Source: an uncultured Mycoplasmatota bacterium
GTDB lineage: Bacteria > Bacillota_I > Bacilli_A > Izemoplasmatales > Izemoplasmataceae
Direction of reading: 5' to 3'
DNA: 64,000 bases
Assembly (NCBI GenBank): GCA_913056275.1
Contig: CAJXLP010000001.1
Span: 186,001-250,000, forward strand
A model generated the notes under the pieces. It saw only the letters and a list, made by a program, of their open reading frames with translations, was not told the origin of the DNA and searched no databases. A program made the position numbers and the translations under genes. Of this stretch, positions 58,048 through 64,000 are shown piece after piece; position 1 is the first letter of the stretch, and each line of letters opens with the position of its first letter.

Positions 58048-60123
58048 ATGCCTCGTAAATATACCCTCGATAAGACCCGTAATATCGGCATTATGGCCCA
58101 TATTGATGCGGGAAAGACTACCACGACTGAACGTATTCTCTTTCATACTGGACGCATCCACAAAATTGGAGAAACCCACGATGGGGCGTCCCAAATGGAC
58201 TGGATGGCGCAAGAACAAGAACGAGGAATTACCATTACCTCAGCCGCGACGACCGCGTTCTGGAAAGATCACCGGGTTAATATCATTGATACGCCTGGTC
58301 ACGTCGACTTCACCGTTGAAGTATCACGTTCATTGCGTGTCCTCGATGGATCAGTCGCCGTATTAGATGCTCAAGCCGGCGTTGAACCGCAAACCGAAAC
58401 TGTGTGGCGCCAAGCCACAGAGTACCGTGTTCCACGGATAGTCTTTGTCAACAAAATGGACAAAACAGGTGCGGATTTTGCGTATTCGCTGCAAAGTATC
58501 GAAGAGCGCTTAGGTGTGAAAGCACCAGCGATTCAATGGCCCATTGGAGCGGAAGATGATTTCTCTGGAATCATTGACCTCGTTGAAATGAAAGCCTATC
58601 ACTTCGACGGCGGACCCGATGAAATCCCTGAAGAGATTGAGATTCCAGCTGAGTTAAACGATACGGTCAATGAACGCCGTGAGCTATTAATCGAAGCCGT
58701 CAGCGAGTACGATGACGAATTGATGATGCTTTATTTAGAAGGCGAAACCATCAGCAATGCCCAACTGAAAACAGCGCTGCGTAATGCGACGTTGTCGGTG
58801 GAATTTTTCCCCGTCTTGTGCGGCAGTGCCTTTAAAAATAAAGGCGTAAAATTGATGCTTGATGCGGTTATTGATTACTTACCTGCCCCTGTTGATGTCG
58901 CAGAAATCAAAGGCTTGATGAAATCAGGCGATGAAGTCGCCATTGAAGTGAAAGACGAAGCGAAATTTGCTGCGCTTGCCTTCAAAGTCGCAACGGACCC
59001 ATTTGTCGGCCGATTGACATTCTTCCGCGTCTATTCCGGCGTGTTGAAAAAAGGCTCATATTTAATTAATACGACCAAAGGTAAAAAAGAACGGATTGGA
59101 CGGCTCTTACAAATGCACGCCAACCACCGGGAAGAAATTGACGAAGTGTACGCCGGAGATATTGCGGCCGCTGTCGGTCTTAAAGATACGTCGACTGGTG
59201 ACACCCTCGCCGATGAGAAATATGACATTATTTTAGAGAAAATGGTCTTCCCAGAACCCGTGATTAGTGTCGCGATTGAACCGAAATCACGCGGTGACCA
59301 AGACAAGATGGGTGTGGCGCTTCAAAAACTGGCCGAAGAAGACCCAACGTTTAGAACATATACCGATGAAGAAACTGGCCAAACGATCATTGCGGGGATG
59401 GGAGAACTTCACCTCGATATTATCGTCGACCGGATGAAACGTGAATTTAAAGTTGAAGCCAACGTTGGAGCACCGCAAGTGTCTTACCGCGAAACCTTTA
59501 CGAATGAAGCTGAAGTGGAAGGGAAATTCGTCCGCCAAAGTGGGGGCCGTGGACAGTATGGACATGTCTGGATTCGATTCGAACCGAATCCCAATGAAGG
59601 GTATGAATTCGTCGACAAAATTGTCGGTGGGGTCGTTCCTCGTGAATACATTCCAGTGGTCGATAAAGGGCTCCAAGAATCGATGGAATCCGGCATTTTA
59701 GCGGGCTATCCGATGATCGATGTCAAGGCCACATTATACGATGGGTCTTACCACGATGTGGATTCCTCAGAGATTGCCTTTAAAGTGGCGGCTGGCCTAG
59801 CTTTAAGAAAAGCCAAAGACCAATGTAAAGCGATTCTCTTAGAACCGATTATGAGCGTCACCGCCATCACCCCCGAAGACTACATTGGAAACGTGATCGG
59901 GGATTTAACGTCCCGTCGCGGTAAAATTGAGTCACAAAATAAACGCACCAACGCCCAAGAAGTCGTTGCCAAAGTGCCTCTGTCTGAAATGTTTGGGTAT
60001 GCCACATCATTGCGTTCGAATACGCAAGGTCGTGGGAACTACAATATGCAATTTTCACACTACGAACCCGCACCGAAATCCATCGCGACAGAAATTATCG
60101 AAAAGCGCTCGGTTAGGGATTAG
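58048..60123 (+). CDS. fusA: translation elongation factor G
   Basis: A 691-residue translocase. P-loop [12 protein letters not shown], switch [21 protein letters not shown] with the catalytic His, and [10 protein letters not shown] are canonical, as are [16 protein letters not shown] and the domain [11 protein letters not shown]. This is the housekeeping EF-G, in contrast to the paralogue at 31179-33242. Confidence 0.98.
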   Translation: MPRKYTLDKTRNIGIMAHIDAGKTTTTERILFHTGRIHKIGETHDGASQMDWMAQEQERGITITSAATTAFWKDHRVNIIDTPGHVDFTVEVSRSLRVLDGSVAVLDAQAGVEPQTETVWRQATEYRVPRIVFVNKMDKTGADFAYSLQSIEERLGVKAPAIQWPIGAEDDFSGIIDLVEMKAYHFDGGPDEIPEEIEIPAELNDTVNERRELLIEAVSEYDDELMMLYLEGETISNAQLKTALRNATLSVEFFPVLCGSAFKNKGVKLMLDAVIDYLPAPVDVAEIKGLMKSGDEVAIEVKDEAKFAALAFKVATDPFVGRLTFFRVYSGVLKKGSYLINTTKGKKERIGRLLQMHANHREEIDEVYAGDIAAAVGLKDTSTGDTLADEKYDIILEKMVFPEPVISVAIEPKSRGDQDKMGVALQKLAEEDPTFRTYTDEETGQTIIAGMGELHLDIIVDRMKREFKVEANVGAPQVSYRETFTNEAEVEGKFVRQSGGRGQYGHVWIRFEPNPNEGYEFVDKIVGGVVPREYIPVVDKGLQESMESGILAGYPMIDVKATLYDGSYHDVDSSEIAFKVAAGLALRKAKDQCKAILLEPIMSVTAITPEDYIGNVIGDLTSRRGKIESQNKRTNAQEVVAKVPLSEMFGYATSLRSNTQGRGNYNMQFSHYEPAPKSIATEIIEKRSVRD

Positions 60124-60125
60124 AC

Positions 60126-60154
60126 TTGCATTCCCCTAGGGAATGCGGTAAACT
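60126..60154 (+). promoter_or_regulatory. promoter of tuf
   Basis: TTGCAT (60126-60131), 17 bp and TAAACT (60149-60154). An inverted repeat, GCATTCCC-CTA-GGGAATGC (60128-60146), fills the -35 and spacer. Confidence 0.75.
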
Positions 60155-60186
60155 ATTTTTGATTGTAATCAAGGAGGAAAAATCAA

Positions 60187-61377
60187 ATGGGAAAAGCTAA
60201 ATTTGAACGGAATAAAATCCATTTAAATGTTGGAACCATCGGTCACGTAGACCACGGTAAAACAACACTTACCGCTGCTATTGCAACAGTACTTCACAAA
60301 CGTGGAGTCGGTGAAACAAGTGCTGCAACATTCGCGTCAATTGATAATGCACCAGAAGAAAAAGAACGGGGTATTACGATTAATACATCGCACATCGAAT
60401 ATGCGACTGACAAACGTCATTATGCGCATGTTGACTGCCCAGGTCACGCCGATTATGTGAAGAACATGATCACCGGTGCAGCTCAAATGGACGGGGGTAT
60501 CTTAGTGGTATCCGCCGCCGATGGACCAATGCCACAAACGCGTGAACACATCTTACTTTCCCGCCAAGTCGGGGTGCCTAAACTCGTCGTTTTCTTGAAC
60601 AAAGTAGACATGGTCGACGATGAAGAACTCTTAGAACTCGTGGAAATGGAAGTCCGTGATTTACTCAGCGAATATGACTTCCCAGGCGATGACATTCCAG
60701 TCATCAAAGGGTCCGCGTTAAAAGCCTTAGAAGGCGATGCAAAATACGAAGACTCGATCTTAGAACTCATGCAAAATGTCGATGATTACTTCGATGATCC
60801 TGTACGTGAAACTGACAAACCATTCTTGATGCCTGTGGAAGATGTTTTCTCCATTACAGGTCGTGGGACTGTAGCAACTGGCCGTGTTGACCGCGGAACG
60901 GTTAAAGTTCAAGACGAAGTGGAAATTGTTGGAATCAAAGCGACGCGTAAATCCGTCGTTACCGGCGTTGAAATGTTCCGTAAATTGTTGGATCAAGCAG
61001 AAGCTGGCGACAACATCGGAATCTTACTTCGCGGGGTTGACCGGGAAGATATCCAACGTGGCCAAGTTGTATCAAAACCTGGCAGCGTAACACCGCACAC
61101 GAAATTCCGCGGTGAAGTATACATTCTTTCTAAAGACGAAGGCGGCCGTCATACGGCATTCTTCTCAAACTACCGTCCTCAATTTTATTTCCGGACCACC
61201 GATGTGACTGGCGTCATTGAACTCCCAAGCGGCGTTGAAATGGTCATGCCTGGTGACAACGTAGAAATGACGGTGGATTTAATTCACCCCATTGCCTTAG
61301 AACAAGGCACAAAATTCTCCATCCGCGAAGGTGGTCGTACCGTTGGTGCGGGCGTCGTCGCAGAAATTATTGAATAA
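60187..61377 (+). CDS. tuf: translation elongation factor Tu
   Basis: A 396-residue GTPase delivering aminoacyl-t[34 protein letters not shown] and NKVDMVDD are present. Own promoter and terminator, so it can be expressed above fusA. AAGGAGG lies 8 bp before the ATG. Confidence 0.98.
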   Translation: MGKAKFERNKIHLNVGTIGHVDHGKTTLTAAIATVLHKRGVGETSAATFASIDNAPEEKERGITINTSHIEYATDKRHYAHVDCPGHADYVKNMITGAAQMDGGILVVSAADGPMPQTREHILLSRQVGVPKLVVFLNKVDMVDDEELLELVEMEVRDLLSEYDFPGDDIPVIKGSALKALEGDAKYEDSILELMQNVDDYFDDPVRETDKPFLMPVEDVFSITGRGTVATGRVDRGTVKVQDEVEIVGIKATRKSVVTGVEMFRKLLDQAEAGDNIGILLRGVDREDIQRGQVVSKPGSVTPHTKFRGEVYILSKDEGGRHTAFFSNYRPQFYFRTTDVTGVIELPSGVEMVMPGDNVEMTVDLIHPIALEQGTKFSIREGGRTVGAGVVAEIIE

Positions 61378-61388
61378 TTGCTTCATTC

Positions 61389-61416
61389 GGAGTGCCGACA
61401 GGCGCTCCTTTTTTTT
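61389..61416 (+). terminator. intrinsic terminator of tuf
   Basis: GGAGTGCC, loop GACA and GGCGCTCC (one G-U) followed by eight T. Confidence 0.94.
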
Positions 61417-61448
61417 GGCCCTCGGTTTAATAAATAGGCCCTAGCGTG

Positions 61449-61454
61449 TATAAT
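61449..61454 (+). promoter_or_regulatory. -10 element of the tatD unit
   Basis: TATAAT preceded by TG, 15 bp before the tatD ATG. No clear -35 is seen. The predicted leader is about 10 nt and carries GAGG. Confidence 0.55.
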
Positions 61455-61469
61455 AAAACCGAGGATTTT

Positions 61470-62228
61470 ATGATGATAGACACACACGTCCATTTGAATG
61501 TTTCACCGCTTTTTGAAGAGGCCGATACCTATATCCAAGCCGCCTTTGACGCGGGCGTCGAGTCGTTTATTGTCGTCGGTTTTGACCCCCAAACGATTCC
61601 CCCAGCCATCGCGCTGGCCGATCGTCATCAAACCGTTAAACTCGCCTTAGGCTTTCACCCAACGGTCGTCCATACATTAACCGACGAAGACTACGCCATG
61701 CTAGAGGCATCGCTCAGTCATCCTTCGGTCCGGGCGTTCGGGGAAATTGGCCTTGATTTACACTGGGATAAATCCCATATAGAGAGTCAAATTACGCATC
61801 TTCATCGCCAGCTCAAATGGGCTCAATCACTCGATTTACCGGTCGTCATTCACATGCGGGATGCGACGCAAGCGACGTATGATATTTTGCAGCAATATGC
61901 CCCGTTAAAAGGGGTCATGCACTGCTACTCAGGGTCCCTTGAGATGGTGCCACAGTTTCTTGATTTAGGCTTACATATCGGCCTCGATGGACCAGTCACT
62001 TTCAAAAACGCACGGGTGCCTAAAGAGGTCGCGAGCGCCGTGCCACTTGACCGCTTACTTTTAGAGACGGACGCGCCATACTTAGCGCCCCATCCGCATC
62101 GTGGGAAGACCAATCAACCCGCATATTTAGACCTTATTGCCGACGAAATTGCCCGTTTAAGGGGCACCTCCAAAGCGACCATCATTCGTGCAACCACCCA
62201 TAATGCTCAGGCATTATTTAATGTATAA
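61470..62228 (+). CDS. tatD: TatD family metal-dependent hydrolase
   Basis: A 252-residue TIM-barrel metallohydrolase related to TatD/YabD DNases. Metal ligands are IDTHVHL (HxH), AFGEIGLDLH, VVIHMRDA, GVMHCYSG and LLLETDAPYLAP. The ATG at 61470 has GAGG 5 bp upstream; the in-frame GTG at 61446 lies on the -10 element and cannot be the start. In Bacillus this gene follows metS; here it has moved behind tuf. Confidence 0.95.
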   Translation: MMIDTHVHLNVSPLFEEADTYIQAAFDAGVESFIVVGFDPQTIPPAIALADRHQTVKLALGFHPTVVHTLTDEDYAMLEASLSHPSVRAFGEIGLDLHWDKSHIESQITHLHRQLKWAQSLDLPVVIHMRDATQATYDILQQYAPLKGVMHCYSGSLEMVPQFLDLGLHIGLDGPVTFKNARVPKEVASAVPLDRLLLETDAPYLAPHPHRGKTNQPAYLDLIADEIARLRGTSKATIIRATTHNAQALFNV

Positions 62229-62246
62229 AATCTTAAGGAGGCTTCC

Positions 62247-63065
62247 ATGATTCAAGTGATTAAAGAGCGCCATTCTGTCCGGACGTTTGAAAATAAAACA
62301 ATCAGTTTAGACGACGAAAAAATCATTCAAAAAGTACTCGATGATACCATGCAAGAAACCCCGCCTTTTCAAACCCCGGTGAAGCTTTATTTCCTCAGAA
62401 ATAAAGACGCCCATTCCCCGGAATCGAAAAAGGTCGGAATGTATGGCTACGTGAAACACGTGCCGGCCTACATTACAGGCAGTACGCAAAACACCAAAGA
62501 AGGGTTACTCGATTTCGGATATCTCTTTGAAAAAGCCGTGTTAGAACTCGTTAAACGAGGGTTCGGGACCGTCTGGCTCTCCGGTGATTTTGATAATCAA
62601 GACTTAGAAAATTTTGCCCGTGCGGGGGATGTTGTGCCAGTCATGGCCCCAGTTGGGTATCCAGGCTACAAACAAAGTCTTAAAGAACGCTTTTTAAGAA
62701 TGAAACAAGAAGCGTCTGACCGGAAAAAGCACGAAGACTTATTCGGGGTCAAAGACTTTAATTCGCCCGTAGAAAAAAATCATCCATACTACGAAGTGTT
62801 AGAGCTCGTTCGCTTAGCACCGAGCGCACTGAATAAACAGCCATGGCGTATTTTAGTCGATGAAGATGTCTTTCATTTATACTTACAGCGAACTGAAAAA
62901 TTTCCAGCGCAAGCTGCCGATTCTGAAATGATCAATATGGGCATCGCCATTCGTCATATTATGATTGGCTTAGAATCCTTGAAACACTCAGGCACCGTAG
63001 CCATCGCCGACAGCGCTCCGCGCCCTGAAGGCTTGGAATATGTGGTGTCCATTCACGTCAACTAA
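62247..63065 (+). CDS. nitroreductase-family flavoprotein (TM1586-type)
   Basis: A 272-residue protein with the FMN-binding arginine stretch IKERHSVRTFENKTI at the N-terminus, FGTVWLSGDF and VRLAPSALNKQPWRI, fitting the putative TM nitroreductase (TM1586) family made of two related halves. Substrate unknown; a flavin-dependent oxidoreductase is the safe call. AAGGAGG precedes the ATG. Confidence 0.85.
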   Translation: MIQVIKERHSVRTFENKTISLDDEKIIQKVLDDTMQETPPFQTPVKLYFLRNKDAHSPESKKVGMYGYVKHVPAYITGSTQNTKEGLLDFGYLFEKAVLELVKRGFGTVWLSGDFDNQDLENFARAGDVVPVMAPVGYPGYKQSLKERFLRMKQEASDRKKHEDLFGVKDFNSPVEKNHPYYEVLELVRLAPSALNKQPWRILVDEDVFHLYLQRTEKFPAQAADSEMINMGIAIRHIMIGLESLKHSGTVAIADSAPRPEGLEYVVSIHVN

Positions 63066-63076
63066 ATGAGGAAAAA

Positions 63077-64000
63077 ATGAGTTTAACTGCAGGAATCGTC
63101 GGTTTGCCCAACGTGGGTAAATCGACGCTTTTTAACGCCATTACAAAAGCCAGTATCTTAGCGGCCAATTATCCGTTTGCAACGATTGAACCCAATGTCG
63201 GCACTGTCTTAGTACCCGATGAACGGTTGGAAACCCTCGATGCAATGGTGAGTCCCAAGAAAAAAGTCCCCACGACGTTTGAATTTACCGACATCGCGGG
63301 ACTCGTGAAGGGGGCCTCAAAAGGGGAAGGCTTAGGCAATCAATTTTTATCACACATTCGTGCAGTCGATGCAATCATTCATGTCATCCGGGCATTTGAC
63401 GATGCCAATGTGACGCACGTAGATGGCTCGATTGACCCAGTCCGTGATTTACACACCATCCAATTAGAACTCATTTTAGCCGATCTTGAGTTAGTCAGTA
63501 CGCGCTTACCAAAAGTCGAAAAGAAAGCCGCTTTAAAAGTGGACGAAGATGCCGTCTTAGAGCATCAGCTATTAAGTCGGGTTAAAACATTGTTAGAAGC
63601 AGAAAAGCCCATTCGTTTAGCGGAATTTTCCGCCGATGAAATGAAACGATTGAAAGGCTTTGGGCTACTCACTTCTAAACCGATGCTGTATGTATTAAAC
63701 GTCTCAGAAGACCAACTCAAAGCGTTAGATACGTTAGAATCCTACCAGTCACTCAAAGCATTTGCGGCGAGTGAAAATGCGGATCTGACGGCGCTTTCTG
63801 CGCAAATTGAAAGTGAGCTAATCGGGTTTGACGAGGTAGAAAAACAAGAAATGTTGGAGGCCCTTGAGTTAGAAAAAAGTGGGCTGGATGAACTGATTCA
63901 AAAAAGCTATCACGTGTTAAAGCTCCGGACGTTTTTTACCGCCGGTGAAAAAGAAGTGCGGGCGTGGACGTTTAAAGAAGGCATGACCGCAAAAGCCTGC
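63077..64000 (+). CDS. ychF: redox-regulated ATPase YchF (truncated by window edge)
   Basis: The first 308 residues of an Obg-family P-loop protein that prefers ATP. GLPNVGKSTLFNAIT (P-loop), DIAGLVKGASKGEGLGNQFL (switch II), a coiled-coil insertion near 125-200 and VLNVSED follow in order; the C-terminal TGS domain begins near the end (LRTFFTAGEKEVRAWTFKEG). In Bacillus the homologue lies next to yyzM and spo0J, which are over 54 kb away here. Confidence 0.97.
   Translation, partial: MSLTAGIVGLPNVGKSTLFNAITKASILAANYPFATIEPNVGTVLVPDERLETLDAMVSPKKKVPTTFEFTDIAGLVKGASKGEGLGNQFLSHIRAVDAIIHVIRAFDDANVTHVDGSIDPVRDLHTIQLELILADLELVSTRLPKVEKKAALKVDEDAVLEHQLLSRVKTLLEAEKPIRLAEFSADEMKRLKGFGLLTSKPMLYVLNVSEDQLKALDTLESYQSLKAFAASENADLTALSAQIESELIGFDEVEKQEMLEALELEKSGLDELIQKSYHVLKLRTFFTAGEKEVRAWTFKEGMTAKAC

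Overview
The window reads as a chromosomal core region of a low-to-moderate-GC Gram-positive (Bacillota/Mollicutes-like) bacterium. Support comes from the zinc-type S14 (rpsZ), an adenylate kinase with a four-cysteine lid, Mini-RNase III (mrnC), ricT, a DUF951 protein next to parB, CCA-encoded tRNAs, strong AGGAGG ribosome sites and gene orders that match the oriC-proximal part of Bacillus subtilis. TGA is used as a stop in many genes and Trp is TGG, so the Mycoplasma code is not in use. No sporulation gene, rRNA, phage gene, insertion sequence or CRISPR array is visible. An Acholeplasma/Izemoplasma-type lineage would fit, but the sequence alone does not settle it.

Layout. 1-1505 (minus): truncated sensor kinase and its OmpR-type regulator. 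1606-8449: mnmG; an rsmG operon carrying two architecturally similar membrane proteins where Bacillus has noc; then parA, parB and a DUF951 gene. 8450-8735: a gene-free stretch with two palindromes. 8736-10240: 14 intact tRNA genes plus one decayed tRNA-Ala-like gene, with two promoters and a terminator. 10293-12849: a PD-(D/E)XK-like protein, surE and a lone arginine deiminase. 12866-31129: S10-spc-alpha ribosomal operons with secY, adk, map, infA and rpoA, then the ECF module (ecfA1, ecfA2, ecfT) and an N-terminally extended truA. 31179-33242 (minus): an EF-G paralogue. 33427-39336: tmk, holB, ricT, trmN6-like, rsmI, metG. 39350-40325: rplM-rpsI. 40329-45171: gltX, csp, cysS, mrnC, rlmB and a sigma-like gene. 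45149-49342: rpmG, secE, nusG, rplK-rplA, rplJ-rplL and a methyltransferase. 49339-61416: rpoB-rpoC, rpsL-rpsG-fusA and tuf. 61470-64000: tatD, a nitroreductase and truncated ychF.

Almost everything serves translation, transcription, protein export or chromosome segregation. Less expected elements are the membrane-protein pair beside parAB, the sigma-like gene at the sigH position, the EF-G paralogue lacking the switch-II histidine, an L3 with a ~100-residue Ala/Glu tail, TruA with a 91-residue N-terminal extension, EcfT and SecE with extra membrane segments, and the decayed tRNA-Ala. Promoters are mostly easy to read (17-bp spacers or TGn-extended -10 elements), and intrinsic terminators separate most transcription units.
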